Shown: positions 33,512 to 45,068 of the stretch, one piece after another
Position numbering within the stretch: position 1 is the stretch's first letter
Layout: each line of letters begins with the position of its first letter
NCBI GenBank assembly: GCA_029717555.1
Contig: JAMDHS010000024.1
Span: 62,001 to 126,000, forward strand
DNA length: 64,000 nucleotides
Source of the DNA: Peribolospora baueri
Taxonomy: Eukaryota > Basidiomycota > Peribolosporomycetes > Peribolosporales > Peribolosporaceae
Reading direction: 5' to 3'
Notes under the pieces: generated by a model
What the model saw: the letters and a program-made list of their open reading frames with translations, nothing else
Databases searched by the model: none
What the model was told of the DNA's origin: nothing
Position numbers and translations under genes: made by a program

Positions 33512-34711
33512 ATGGATCCCTCCTTCCCCATCGGCTCCAGCGCCGGCCCGCGGCCTGACCTCGAAGCCGCCTTTGATGATTTGTGAGTCCCTCTTGGTCG
33601 TCGTGCCCCCGCCAGTTCAGCTCACTCACTCTCCTTCCTTCTCCCCTCGCTCGCCATAAGCTACCGCCGCTGTCTCAGCCGCGCTCCTCGCACGGCAACC
33701 CTCCTAACTTCTCGTCCATCTCCTTTCCAACATGCCGACGCTCGGACGACGCCGTCTGCGGCTGCGACAACGGCAACGACAACGCAGCATAGAGCCGCCG
33801 GACGACGCGAGAGGGTCGCACAGGCGGAGCAGCCCAGTGCAGATCCCGGGCCGTCCAAGGCCAGCCTACCCACGACGGCACCGCCTACAACGACCAAGGC
33901 CTCCGCCGCCGTCGCACCCTCACCAACAGACCTGGCCGCAAAGGCCTCCACCACCGCTCCTCCGCAAGACCCGCCGCCGAAGCGCAAGCGCGGGCGACCA
34001 CGTAAACGTCCTCTGACGCCCCCACCACCGCCGGACGGTGACGTCGCGCCCCCGAAATCCAAATCGCCCAAGGCCCCCGCCCCCACCGCCGCCGCCATCG
34101 CTCCCGGTAAGCGGCCGAAGAAGCGCGGACATGGTTGGACGGCGCTGAGGGTGCGCAAACCTCCCGCTTACCGGTCCCCACGATCTGCCGTCGGCTCAGA
34201 CACCAGTTCCCAACCGCCTCAGTATCCCTCGCCCGGCTCTTCGTCCTCGCCGCCGCATTCGACACAACGCAAGCGCCTCCTCCCGCTCATCCGACCGCGC
34301 CTCATCCCCTCCCTCCCGTCCTACCCGCAGACCCACCTCCTCGCCTTCCGTCCGCACGCCTTGGACGACCTCTACCGGCGCGCGTGGGCGGCCCGTGGTG
34401 GTGGTGGTGGCGTCGATGGCGGCGAACCGACGGGAGCAAGGGGGTGGGCCGGCGATGTGAGTCCAGTCGGGAGCGGCAGACGATTGGACATGCACAAGCT
34501 TTGGTTGCATTATGCGAGGAGGCAGAGGAGGGCTCAAGAGACCGGCGACGACGACGGCGATGGCGATGGAGATGCGGGGGGCGGTAGCAAGCCTTTTACA
34601 GCTGGCTTCGATATCGGCGGCGGCGGGGGCGGAGAGGCGGCATCCGATACCGCGAGCTCTATCGACACGTGGAGGCGACCCAAGCTCTTCCTCAGGCGCA
34701 CAATGAGATGA
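33512..34711 (+). CDS. AT-hook protein of unknown function
   Basis: Two exons (33512-33582 and 33661-34711) give 1122 nt, 373 residues. The protein has a short acidic N-terminus (DLEAAFDDF), a long Ala/Thr/Pro-rich stretch and an AT-hook at residues 131-140 (KRKRGRPRKR, core RGRP), which binds the minor groove of AT-rich DNA. A second basic patch (GKRPKKRGHG) follows. The C-terminal half has a possibly folded block around RLLPLIRPRLIPSLPSYPQT, HLLAFRPHALDDLYRRAWAA and MHKLWLHYARRQRRAQE, then a Gly/Asp-rich tail. No catalytic or other chromatin domain is recognisable. A role in chromatin or transcription is inferred from the hook alone. Very GC-rich; the single intron has GTGAGT and AAG boundaries. 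Confidence 0.7.
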
Positions 34712-36500
34712 GGCGAGCAAAAAAAAAATCAAAAACTCTATCTCCTCGACACGGACGGTGTCGTCGTATCTTATCCATCATATCGTGTCGCATCGCATCA
34801 TAACACCACGGCGAACAAACAAGACTCAGCTTCATTACCACTTTCTCATCCAAGCGCCGCCTTTGTACCCTCCTTCCCTCCCTCCCTCCTTCGTGGGGCC
34901 ATGATCCTTCCCCTTTTCTTCTGTCTCTGTTCATCGTGTACGACCGCGTCTTTTTCGTCGTTCGCTGCCGCAAAACAGTCGGTTGTTTATCTTACATCGC
35001 GGACGACACCGGCGGCGGCATGTGCGTGTCATACGATGGGGGATCGTTGGTTGGAAGGAAAGGGCTTGTGAGATGGCTGACACCTTTAGACGGCAGACGG
35101 TCCGGTCTGGAGGCCGGAGAGAGAGAGAGAGAGAGAGAGATCCGTCTTCGTCCTGCCATCATCCCTGCCTCTGCCGCCCACGTCAAAAAGGAGACGGAGA
35201 CAGAAAGAGGCCGGCGCCAGTGCCAGGGAGGCCAGGGAACGGCGTGGAGAGAAGGCGATGAAATGGAGACAGAGACATACCGTGAGCTGAAGAAATAGGC
35301 AGGGTGGTCCGTGCATGCTCGGCCATCACGTGTGTCGTTCGTTCGGACCTGAAACGAAAGGCCCGGCCCGGCGTTCGCAACGTCGGCCCTCTCGTCCTCC
35401 ATCACGCCCACACCTTCCGTCTGGGTCCATATCCCTTAAAAGGCTACGACACAGTTTGGCACGGATCACCGTCCACTTCGCTGATGGCAGTGCATGCTGT
35501 CGGCCTGCTATCCGTTTTCAAGCGCCCTCGTTCACCGGTGACCAAGGTTGAAATCAAGTGTGCTCGTCCCTCAACTTAACTTGCGGCTGACGATGGGGCC
35601 TTACAGCTGTCAGAACACGGTGATGGGCCTTGTGGAAGGTTTTATCCGTTCTAGCGTCTCGCTCGGTGAAGCGCCCCGTCTCTGCTCCTAAAGCTTCCCA
35701 CCTCGTCGACGTAACTACCAACAGTGACAGCGACTGATCGTCCAGGGTCTGTATGCGCGTCGGCCCGAACGTCCACTTCCTATTCAATCCCACCTGCACT
35801 CACACCTCGACGCGAGAGCTCGTCCAGATTATGTTTCATCGCATTAGAGCGCTCCTTCCGTCTGGTCATCACCCACGTCGTCATTATGCAAATCTTAGCC
35901 ATTTCTTGCAAGGCTCGTCGTGAGCGTTTGTAGGCAGCGAACCAAAGTCTTGACGACAGGACGGCACTGGCCCTTGCGACGCCATGCTCCTATCCTTCCC
36001 TGGTGTATAAAAATGACGACCGCCAGGGCTTGGATAAAGGCCTCGGAAAGGGCGACTCCTCTTCGCTTGTCAAAGGCGCCGCTGCGTGATATGAAGCCTT
36101 ATCTTCAACTTCCATCGTCCTCGGTCCCATTTTCCGAGAATGCATGCCTATGGAGGACCCGATGGAAGCCAAGAAATTGCCAAAGGCTGCCATCGCAGAC
36201 GAAAGATGAAAAAGAGGTCGACAGCTCGCTGCAGAGAATGGAAAAAGAGCACATCAGAAGTGCTTGAACGAAATGGAAAGCAAACGGCGGTGACGAGGTC
36301 GAGCGCTCCTCTACCGCGACGCGTATGGTTGAAGCGTCAAAGCACGGATGGATGGATGCGCGCCTGACGCACATCTAAACCACCCACCTCCCAAATTCTT
36401 CCCCGAACGGCCATCACTGCCCCCGTCCCTCCCCCAATCGCCAAGCCCTCGTTTCCGGTTCCGTCTCCCCGTTACCTTCGTCAAGTCCATTTCAACAGAC
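34712..36500. other. Intergenic region between AT-hook gene and MND1
   Basis: 1.79 kb with a (GA)n run at 35117-35141. Open frames on either strand lack recognisable domains or consistent splice sites. Confidence 0.5.
35117..35141. repeat. (GA)n microsatellite
   Basis: About twelve uninterrupted GA dinucleotides. Confidence 0.9.
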
Positions 36501-37960
36501 ATGGTACGCGCGATTGAACGACGACATCAGCAGGCGTGCCGAAAAGCTCCGAAACCTCATCACCTTGCTCCCCCGCCCTTCCTTCTTTCCCCTCGGTGGT
36601 AGTCCAAACGTGGCCTTTCCCACGACGAGAAAAGAGAGCGTATGGTCGAGTTGCTTCAAGAAACGGCGAGTACATCGACCCACGCAGGCGACTCCATCAG
36701 CGGCTGAAAGAAACGCCGCCTGTCTCTCTCTCTCACACACCTCGCGGTCAGGCTGAGTTCTATCAGTACAAAGAGCTTGAGAAGTTGGCGCCGAAGCGGA
36801 AAGGTATCAGTGAGTCGTCGGCGCATTCAGCCTTTCTTCGATCTAGGAGGATCGTCGCAGAGAAACATCTGGAGTCGAATCGGTCGCCGCCAGTCCCCCA
36901 AAGCGTTAAAGACGTCCTCGAAGAGCTCGCGAACGACGGCATCATATGCCGCGAGAGGATAGGGTCTGCCAACTGTGAGTTTGTCGCGCATGGTCGAACG
37001 AGTCGTCGAGGCCACGTACAAATGTCTGGCTCGTTCTACGTCCACCGATCGTTGCGGCTGTCTCTGCAGACTACTGGTGTTACCCCAGTCAAGCCACCGT
37101 TGTGGTGAGTTGCGCAGTGAGGACGCAAGCCGTCAGCATTTCACCTCGGGTATATGATCCATCCCTTCGTCTCGTCTGAATTCATCAGGCTAACCTGGAC
37201 GCGGCAACGAGCGGGAACGAGATACAAGCGCTGAATCAACGCCTTGAAGAGGTCGAACAGTCGCTCGCGAGCGCCAAGAGGGCCAGAGAGGACACCGTGT
37301 GTCGACTAGCGCGACCCATCGGGGACGTAGTGGTGGGGCGAAGTTGCTCACGGAAAACCTCCCTTGCCCCCCCTATCTTCCCTTCCGAAGCCCGAGCGCA
37401 TCAGCCTACTGACTCGCTACAATGATGCGATGGCAAAGGCGAAGGAGCTCGAGAGGGAGTTGGCCAAGTACCGCGACTGCGATCCGACGGTGATCGAGCA
37501 GAAGAGGAAAACGATCAAATTGGAGCGCGAGGCGGCGTGCAGGTGGACTGGTGAGTGCGGTCGTCCAGGGATGGACATCGCAAGTGGCCTAACCCGCGAC
37601 CGGCTGATCCAAGGCTGCGTTGCGGACGAACAGAGAACATCAGCATTGCGATCTCGGTAAGCGTACGACTCGGTCCAGCAGAACAGGGTCGGACCGGCGA
37701 CTTGCGCAAACGACTTGAACGCTCACCTCGAACGGCCGCCCTCAGTATGTCCGTGATCAGTACGGCATGGATCCTGGCGAGCTGGTGAGAGAAGACGGAT
37801 GGCCACTGCCTACCAAGCGGTGTCTCAGGAGCTCCACGAAGCGCAAAGTGGCCTCACCATCCCTCCCGCACCACGCGGTCGTTTGCGACAGAGAACGCAG
37901 TTTGAGATCGAGGACGATTTTGAGGAGCTCGAGGACAAGCCGGAAATTCTCTCGACATGA
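36501..37960 (+). CDS. MND1: MND1 meiotic recombination protein
   Basis: Meiosis-specific partner of HOP2; the heterodimer stimulates Dmc1/Rad51 strand invasion between homologues. Ten exons sum to 702 nt, 233 residues: 36501-36503, 36603-36665, 36752-36809, 36894-36974, 37070-37104, 37189-37296, 37391-37550, 37634-37656, 37746-37784, 37829-37960. It reads MSKRGLSHDEKRERMVELLQ, then FYQYKELEKLAPKRKGI, SVKDVLEELANDGIICRERI, the winged-helix end YYWCYPSQ, a coiled coil (LNQRLEEVEQSLASAKRARE; AKAKELERELAKYRDCDP) and FEIEDDFEELEDKPEILST. The first coding exon is just the ATG, and the intron 36666-36751 has a GC donor (GCGAGT). Its presence implies the organism retains meiosis. Confidence 0.92.
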
Positions 37961-39574
37961 GCGCAGATTCATCTATGGCCGGCTCCAACAATCCGTATCT
38001 GCCTATGCGGCACAGCGTAAGGGAGACTCGGCGTATCTACGCCGTGCCCAGGAGATAGGAGATAGATGGACAGGCGGTCGTCGGTGGCGTTCCGCCATCA
38101 CAGCCGTCTCCGCGTCTCTTCTCTCTCCTGTAGATTGCACGGGGGGTGGCTGCCATATGACGGACAGAGGACACCGCGCCATCCACGCCTGGATAAGCAA
38201 CACTGCCGTGTTGCTTGCCTGGCGCTGTGGTGCCACGGCCCGACGGCGCCAAGAGATCTCGCTAGTGTAAGCCGTAACGATATGCAATGGTGTCCCTGAC
38301 GATTGCGAGGAGGATGGGACGGGCTGAGGCGGAGGAACGTGAAGGAGACGAGCGAGCGCTCTTGACTCTCGCTTGGGGGCTCCACGAGAACGAGACGTTG
38401 GTTCGACAGACGTGGCTGGAAAGGCCGGGGGCGGCGAGCCTCGGAGTGAACGGCGGGCTCTACTCTATCTGCTTGCTCTCACCCTACCCACGCAACGCAG
38501 CACCACTAAACAGAAGTCAGCCATACAACACGACACCGCCCGTATAGATCCACGTGCATTCGGGCACACACTGCACACTGACTGACTGCGGCAGCGGCGA
38601 TGTCCGTGGATTGATGTTTGATCAAGGGAACGAGAAAAGATTGGAAAGAAAACGCGTCTGATACCGCCGCGGCTCTTCTTTCCTCGGCCGTTTGTCGGTG
38701 GCTAGGCCAGTCTCACTCTCGAGAATCAATCTGGCGAATCCGTCGTCGGTCGTCGTCGTTCTGGCTGTGCTTGCTTTGTCCTCTGCCGTGCGTGCTGTTG
38801 ATGCGCATGCATCCATCGCATCGACATACTTCCTTCCCGACCCCCTCCGTCGTCCGTCGTCCATCGCCCGGCGTCCGGCGTCAGGCGTCACTTATCGCCT
38901 CGCTCGCTCGTCCCTGACCGAGCAAGCCGGTGGGACCAGATCGGCCGGCGATAATAAATGACTGCCTGTGCGGACGCGAGCGAGCGAGCGGGCGAGCGAT
39001 AACTCTTGACTCGGCGCGGCCGTCCGACTGATGAGCGACTCGCCGATCCGCCACCAACGTTCTTTTTTTCTTTATCAAATCTATCAGTCCCGTTTTCTCT
39101 CTCTTCTCCGCCCGACCGCTTTCTTTTCCTCCTCTCCATCCCATTTTCTTTCCTTCGTCCGCCGCTTTTTCTTTTCATCCTTCCCCTCCCCCTCTCCACC
39201 ACCCTCTTCGCCCTCGCCTCGTCGCCGCAACCCATCCTTCGCCCACCTTCCCCCCTATCTGCCATCCTCTCTTCCTATCAACCTCGCTTTTCTCTCTTCG
39301 CCCGCGCCCCCGTCGCCTCGCTTCCGCTGACGTGTCCTCCTTCTCGCCCCTCCCAGCCGCACGCCCACACATAGATACTGCCCCTCCCCCCCGTTCCAAT
39401 TGTATCCGCGTCTTCCGATGCTCCACCTCCTCGCTTTCGACCATTATCGCTAGTCAGGATCGACTCTTACTCCGCTCCATCCTCTTCACGACCCCGCTTC
39501 TCGTCGCCTGGGCCGCCGACACCATCTACCCGCCTCTCTCTTTCACATCCTCAGACTCTACCGCGCCCTCCCCG
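37961..39574. other. Intergenic region and long pyrimidine-rich leader of the GATA gene
   Basis: 1.6 kb. From about 39060 to 39330 the plus strand is strongly CT-rich, typical of a fungal promoter or leader. The GATA reading frame is open upstream to 39332 without an ATG. No other gene seen. Confidence 0.5.
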
Positions 39575-41839
39575 ATGAGTCCTCAGGCCTCTTCTTACGG
39601 CACTCCTTCGCCCTCTCGCATGGACGGCATCCAGCCAATCTACCCCGACGACGCCTCCCACCACCCATCTCCAAGCCACGACGCCTCGCGCGACGCCTCC
39701 CCTGACCGACGCGCGTCCCGATCGGACGGCAAGGTGGAGGATGGACAGCCCAAGACCAGTCCGGGCGCCCTCGCCGGCGGGGGTCAGCCCATCTGCTCCA
39801 ACTGCCAGACGCAAACCACGCCGCTTTGGCGAAGGGACGGCCGCGGCGGACTGCTCTGCAACGCTTGTGGCCTCTTCGTCAAGCTTAAAGGCACGCCGAG
39901 GCCGTTGAGTCTCAAGACGGACGTGATCAAGCAGAGGAACAGGAGCAGCAAAAATGCCAACGCCGTCAACGTCGGTCAGACCGACGGCTCCCCTTCGGCC
40001 GCGGTGGGCAAGGCAGGCAAGGCGTCCAAGTCAAGGGGTGGCGGCGCGTCGAGAAAGCGCACGTCGCCCCAGGCAAACAAGATGGCTACGTCGTCCGCCG
40101 TCGCCGACAGCAACGATCCCTACAACTCCTCCTCCAGGCCGCCGAGCCCGGCGAGCAGGAAGAGGGAGCGAGACGTGGCGCCCGAAGCCCGCTGGTCTTA
40201 TCCCGGCCCTGCGTCTCCGGAACCCCGTTCCGACTACGCTGGCGACCGCGCGGCCCCTTACGCGTCGCCCTTTTACCCGGCACCGCTCATACCAGGTCAG
40301 CAGCGCCCTACTTGGTACCCACATCCGCCCCCGCGCGGCGGCTTTGCCTACGACGAACTCGGTTCCTCCTACGCCCCTTCCTACGCCAGTCGATCCAGCA
40401 CGCCTCACGCCAGCCGGCCGGGAAGCGCCGAGGGCAGGTATCCGCCATCAGCTTACCCGTCCTCTTACCATGCCCACCTTGGTTATCCCCCCGCCGGTCC
40501 TTTGAGCGCGCCCTCCGCTTCGTTTCCCCATCACTCCCCGCCCCATTCAGATTGTTTGCCGCTGCCGTCGTCAGCGAGCGCCCAACCGCTCACACATCAT
40601 GCAGGGGAGATGAGCAAGGCGCAAGGCGAATCGCCTATCCATCTGCCGCCGCTCAATTCGCTCAGCGGCGGTGGCGGCGGCGTCCCGTCGCCGAAAGGCC
40701 CGCCTTCTCACGTCGAAGGGGAGAGCGTTGTGCTTCCGCCTCTGCGCCACGCCGTCATGGCCGCTTCCACCGACGCTGGCCATCCTTTACCCTATTTGCA
40801 CTCCGCTCCCGCTGATGGCCGGCAGGAATATTATTCTGCTCAGTACCCCGCTAGGCCGCCCTCTCCTCAGGCGTCGTTTGTAGCGACGACGCGAGCGGGC
40901 GTGGTGCCGAGGTCGTCGAGCCTGTCCGGTATACGGGACCGCCACCGGATGCCGTACTCGTCATCGTCCGATTTCGCGCACCACGCCCTCCACCACGGCA
41001 TCTCCAACGAACGTGGTCGGAGCGTTGGACGCTCGGCGAGCGCCAATCATTCGCCTACTGACCGGACCGCGCGTCTAGAGTCCCCGTTGCGCTATCATCC
41101 CTACGACGGCCACCCCGCGAGCTGGGCTGCGAGGAGGCGGCGCAAGGAAGGGCCGCCGTCGCTGGTCGCAGAGGATGAGCGGGACGTGCCAGCGCTGCGA
41201 TCCGCCGTGGACGGCATTCGGTTGGAGAGCGAGGCACAGGCCAGCGCGCTCGGCCTCGGTCCCACGTTGCAGAGAGAGGAAGACGCGATGCAGGGCGTCC
41301 GGCCGGAGGGCGGGAGCGGCGCCAGCGCCAGCCGGACGCGATCGAGCTCCGTGCTCTCCGTCCATTCCCTATCTCACCACTCTGCCGCTTCGTACTTGCT
41401 CCAAGGCACGCCGAGCGAGCTGGCCGGTCGGAGCTTGCCGCGGTCGCGCAACTCGTTCAGTCGAGCCGGCTCGCCCGCCGATACGTCTTGGGACGCATCT
41501 GTGTCCCGAGCTCCCTCCGTCGGCCCTTCCGAACTCACTGCGTCCTCCATGTTGCACCCGACGCACCGTGACCAGCTCAAGCACCACCATCCCCATCATC
41601 ACTTCCCGACGGACGCGGGCGTCGAAGGAGGCACACTCTCGTCTGGCGGACCCAAGGAGTGCGAGATGGAGAGGCTGAGGGCGAGGGTGAGGGAGCTGGA
41701 GCTGGTCAACGAGCTGTTGAGGATAAGGATCGACGAGCTGGAGAGGGGCCGCCGCACCGGAGCTGGAGCTGGAGCTGGAGCCGGGGTGGCCGGAACGGGA
41801 GTCGGGGGGTGGAAGAGGCGCGGGAGATCTGTAGACTAG
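39575..41839 (+). CDS. GATA-type zinc-finger transcription factor with C-terminal coiled coil
   Basis: Intronless gene, 2265 nt, 754 residues. One GATA finger, Cys74-x2-Cys77-x17-Cys95-x2-Cys98 ([19 protein letters not shown], then LLCNACGL), is followed by the basic [18 protein letters not shown] tail that contacts DNA. This is the fungal nitrogen/metabolism subtype. The long middle is Ser/Pro/His/Tyr-rich and disordered. Near residue 695 a heptad-like segment ([20 protein letters not shown], then IRIDELERG) predicts a coiled coil, then a Gly/Ala repeat. One finger plus a C-terminal leucine zipper is the layout of the Dal80/Gzf3/AreB repressor group, so a negative nitrogen regulator is plausible but not proven. 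The start at 39575 is the first ATG in frame. Confidence 0.88.
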   Translation: MSPQASSYGTPSPSRMDGIQPIYPDDASHHPSPSHDASRDASPDRRASRSDGKVEDGQPKTSPGALAGGGQPICSNCQTQTTPLWRRDGRGGLLCNACGLFVKLKGTPRPLSLKTDVIKQRNRSSKNANAVNVGQTDGSPSAAVGKAGKASKSRGGGASRKRTSPQANKMATSSAVADSNDPYNSSSRPPSPASRKRERDVAPEARWSYPGPASPEPRSDYAGDRAAPYASPFYPAPLIPGQQRPTWYPHPPPRGGFAYDELGSSYAPSYASRSSTPHASRPGSAEGRYPPSAYPSSYHAHLGYPPAGPLSAPSASFPHHSPPHSDCLPLPSSASAQPLTHHAGEMSKAQGESPIHLPPLNSLSGGGGGVPSPKGPPSHVEGESVVLPPLRHAVMAASTDAGHPLPYLHSAPADGRQEYYSAQYPARPPSPQASFVATTRAGVVPRSSSLSGIRDRHRMPYSSSSDFAHHALHHGISNERGRSVGRSASANHSPTDRTARLESPLRYHPYDGHPASWAARRRRKEGPPSLVAEDERDVPALRSAVDGIRLESEAQASALGLGPTLQREEDAMQGVRPEGGSGASASRTRSSSVLSVHSLSHHSAASYLLQGTPSELAGRSLPRSRNSFSRAGSPADTSWDASVSRAPSVGPSELTASSMLHPTHRDQLKHHHPHHHFPTDAGVEGGTLSSGGPKECEMERLRARVRELELVNELLRIRIDELERGRRTGAGAGAGAGVAGTGVGGWKRRGRSVD

Positions 41840-42568
41840 TTCGTTTCCCCGGTCGGTGGTCCGAACCGTCAGATGTTTATCACCGCTCCATCGTGCTTTG
41901 TTTTCGACGCTGGGGCGGACGGACGGACGGACGGAGGCGAGGGAGGACACGACGACGGGACCCCGGTCCGGTAGGTGGGGGTGGAAGGGGTGGTTGGACA
42001 CACAGATCGGCGGAAACGGTGGGTGGGTGCGCTCGTCGTCGGCTCTTTTGTATGGACTTTCGCCCGCTTCGCGGCATCGACGACGCAAATCTCGGGACCG
42101 CCTATGTAGCTATAGCTAGAGTGACGAAACTGCTTCGGATGGGGGCACGCTCCTGTCTCGTCCAGCTTTGGTTGCAGCATGTTCGTTGGAGCGGGCCGAT
42201 GGCAAGTAACGGCGACGGCGACGAGTGATCACCTCCATCTGATTCGGAATGGCGTCAGGCTACGCTCGAGGGCGCTTGGGAAGGGCCCGCCCGTATGCCG
42301 CTTCGCTTGCCTAGTCGCATCCCACCATCCACGTCGCGGGCACCCTCGGGGGCATCCGCTCAAGCATGTACGTACATACGTTACGCACTGTGGTGATCAC
42401 ACCATGCTTCTGGACACACGCGCGGCGACACTTTCCATGTCCATCGATCCATCGATCCATCATCAATCGCGGCACTAATGGGATACGACATGCGTCTGTC
42501 TGGTCCTGGGCGATGCCTATTATACAACGTAAAATGTGCCCAGCCGACGGTCAAGCACATTGAATAGG

Positions 42569-42674
42569 AGGTGATTGATTGATTGATTGATTGACTCTGC
42601 TTGGCCTTATTCAGGCCAACATTGGCCTACACTTATGGACTCTAAGCAGAATCAAACAATCAATCAATCACCTT
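42569..42674. repeat. Foldback inverted repeat with GATT units
   Basis: Two arms of about 30 nt (left AGGTGATTGATTGATTG running to CTCTGCTT; right AAGCAGAATCAAAC running to CAATCACCTT) are reverse complements apart from one extra GATT unit and a few mismatches, around a loop that includes GGCCTTATTCAGGCC. No clear target-site duplication. Confidence 0.75.
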
Positions 42675-42818
42675 CTGTTCACGGTGCGCGACCGTCGACT
42701 GGGCACAGTTTACGGTGTATAATAGCATCGAGAGCAGGAGATGATAATGGGCGATGATGTGATATTACCGCAGTCAGAAGATAAGTGCACATGACTAAGC
42801 AAGGCAAGCAAGGCACAT

Positions 42819-42827
42819 AACCCTAAT
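42819..42827. promoter_or_regulatory. Telobox upstream of RPS5
   Basis: AACCCTAAT (TTAGGGTT on the minus strand) about 465 bp upstream of the RPS5 ATG. Confidence 0.45.
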
Positions 42828-43289
42828 CTATCCAACTGTACAGCCTGGCCGCCCTGTGCAGGCTTACCCACCGCAGCGACGGTTTGCTGCGGCAATGGTA
42901 TCTGGAGCTCGCATTCGGAGGGCTTGGGCCAAGTCGAGCTTGGATCCATCAAGACTGTAGCAGCTTGACCGCCAACCCATTCCCCCCCCTTCCTCCCCCC
43001 CTTCTCCTCAAGAAACGTGAGTAGAGCAGCACGCGCTGATGGGAGCTGGTCGTATGACGGGGGTGGGGTGTGGCGACGCTTGAGGCTGCCGAAGGGGCAA
43101 CGTCTGGAGTCAGGGCGCTGCGCGCGGGCAGGCAGGCATGGAAGAATGAACGCTGGGGCGCGGGGAGGGTTGAGCGCGCTGTGAGGGACGGACAGGTTGG
43201 CTGATGACCTGTGTCTTGCGATCGTGTCCTGCGCTCTCCTCTCTTCCTCCGAACAGCCGCCTCAAGGCACCCCACCCGACTCGCCCAGC

Positions 43290-44321
43290 ATGGTTGCCAC
43301 GATCCCCAAGGACGTCGCTGCGATCTCGCTCGAGAACGGCGGCGTGAAGCTGTTCGGCAAGTGGGACGCCGCGGACGTCGAGGTCAAGGACATCTCCCTG
43401 ACCGACTACATCCAGCTCCGGAACGCCGTCTATCTTCCCCACACCGCTGGCCGCTACGCCAACAAGGCCTTCAAGAAGGCTCAGATGCCCATCGTTGAGC
43501 GCCTCGTCAACAGGTTGGTATTCTGGCATGCGTTTCTCCGCGTTGGTTTCCGTTTCCGTTTTGCCAGGAGTCGAGTCGCGCGGGAAGATCTGGTGGGGGA
43601 GGGAAGGCCAAGGTGACGGACCTTGGTTTAGACTGTCGCATCTTGTTGGCTGGCGTCTTTCGACGTGGATAGGGGAGACGAAGTGGGGGAAGCATTTTCA
43701 TCGTGATAGGCAGGTGCTGACCGGGCCACCTTTCATCTCCCTTTAGCATGATGATGCACGGCCGCAACAACGGCAAGAAGCAGATGGCCGTCAGGATCGT
43801 CGCCCACGCCTTTGAGATCATCAACCTGCTCACGGACCAGAACCCCATCCAAATCCTTGTCGACGCCATCATCAACACGGGCCCGCGCGAGGACTCCACC
43901 CGTATCGGTGCCACGGGTACCGTCCGGCGTCAGGCCGTAGACGTCTCCCCGCTGCGCAGGGTGAACCAGGCCATCACGCTCCTGACCACCGGCTGCCGCG
44001 AGAGCGCTTTCCGCAACGTCAAGAGCATCTCCGAGTGCCTCGCTGACGAGGTAAGTCATACCGTCCGACGATGCGCGACGCTCGCGCGCTCTCGGGCTCA
44101 CCTCCCTCCCCATGCTTTTCACTCTTATCAGCTCATCAACGCGGCGAAGGGCTCCAGCAACAGCTACGGTATCAAGAAGAAGGACGAGCTTGAGCGTGAG
44201 TATCGGTTGCGCCAACGAAAACGCTCTAGTTATAACCACGAAACGGCTTGGTTGCGGTTCGCTGACTCGTCGACGGCGATGCTGGCATTGGTACACAGGT
44301 GTTGCCAAGAGCAACCGTTAA
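43290..44321 (+). CDS. RPS5: 40S ribosomal protein S5 (uS7)
   Basis: Small-subunit protein at the mRNA exit/E site. Four exons (43290-43513, 43747-44050, 44132-44195, 44299-44321) sum to 615 nt, 204 residues. After [20 protein letters not shown] comes the family core: [92 protein letters not shown] and SFRNVK-like [20 protein letters not shown], ending [16 protein letters not shown]. Length and ending match eukaryotic RPS5. The 5' region up to 43260 ends in a CT-rich tract and AACAG, suggesting an intron in the leader. A telobox lies upstream. Confidence 0.97.
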
Positions 44322-45068
44322 GCGGTACTGCGTTTCCAGAAACGAACTGGGAGGGGTGGCGGATGTGGTTGGGGCGAGGGAGAGAAGGGGAAGGCCGGAG
44401 CTGGGGCGGATGTTCGCAGACGCTCAATCCTCTACGGGGCTGAGCTGCCCTCTACATGCCATAAAACGTATTCTCTTAGGCAGGCCGCCGCGGCGCCGAC
44501 GACGGTTTGTCGCTGGGCGCGCCATCCATGCAATGGAGATCTGTATGATATTCGAGCCCTTTTGCATGTTCTCCGTCCCTTTCTTCCTGGCTCGCGAAGT
44601 TCAGGCACTCCAATGGCACAGCTGAAGGCCTGCCTTTGAGAGTCTGTCGTTTTCTCGACAGGCATGGGCGGCAGTGAGACGGAGAACGGGGGCGCGTTTA
44701 GAGGACCGGTTAAAACACTCGGCGGTCGAGAGCGAGGCTGAGGGCCGAAGTACAGTAGTAATGATGCCGATGAAACTGATAAGAAGCGATCGGTAGGGAT
44801 CATGTGCTTACATACTGTCAAGTTGTCCCACCATGCGACCTTATTGTCGGTCGCTCGCCCTCGACCGTCGCGAATGGAAATGGATGCCAACGTTGACTGC
44901 TACGTCTTTGCCGCCCGTCGAGAGCAACGATACGGCGCCCTTTTTCCCGCGCCCGCCTCGAGCGCCGACGCAGGCCTCCACCTTTCTTCCTCAGATTCAA
45001 AAGCGCTGACACGTTCTCAACCTGACCCGCCTCGTACATTCGTCCACTCTGCCCGGCGTTTTGCCAAA
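44322..45068. other. Intergenic region
   Basis: RPS5 3' region and promoter of the 2-oxoglutarate oxygenase. The oxygenase frame is open upstream to at least 44870 (ATG), but the ATG at 45069 has the better context. No other gene seen. Confidence 0.5.

Larger units (their letters stand above)
41840..43289. other. Intergenic region upstream of RPS5
   Basis: 1.45 kb holding the GATA gene 3' region, a foldback structure (42569-42674), a telobox (42819-42827) and the RPS5 leader. No gene recognised. Confidence 0.55.

Noticed and set aside
39332-39574. N-terminal extension of the GATA factor
   Set aside because: The frame is open but contains no ATG before 39575, and the DNA is a CT-rich leader.
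44432-44890. Minus-strand 152-codon frame between RPS5 and the oxygenase
   Set aside because: No domain, no splice support, and it covers the RPS5 3' region and the oxygenase promoter.
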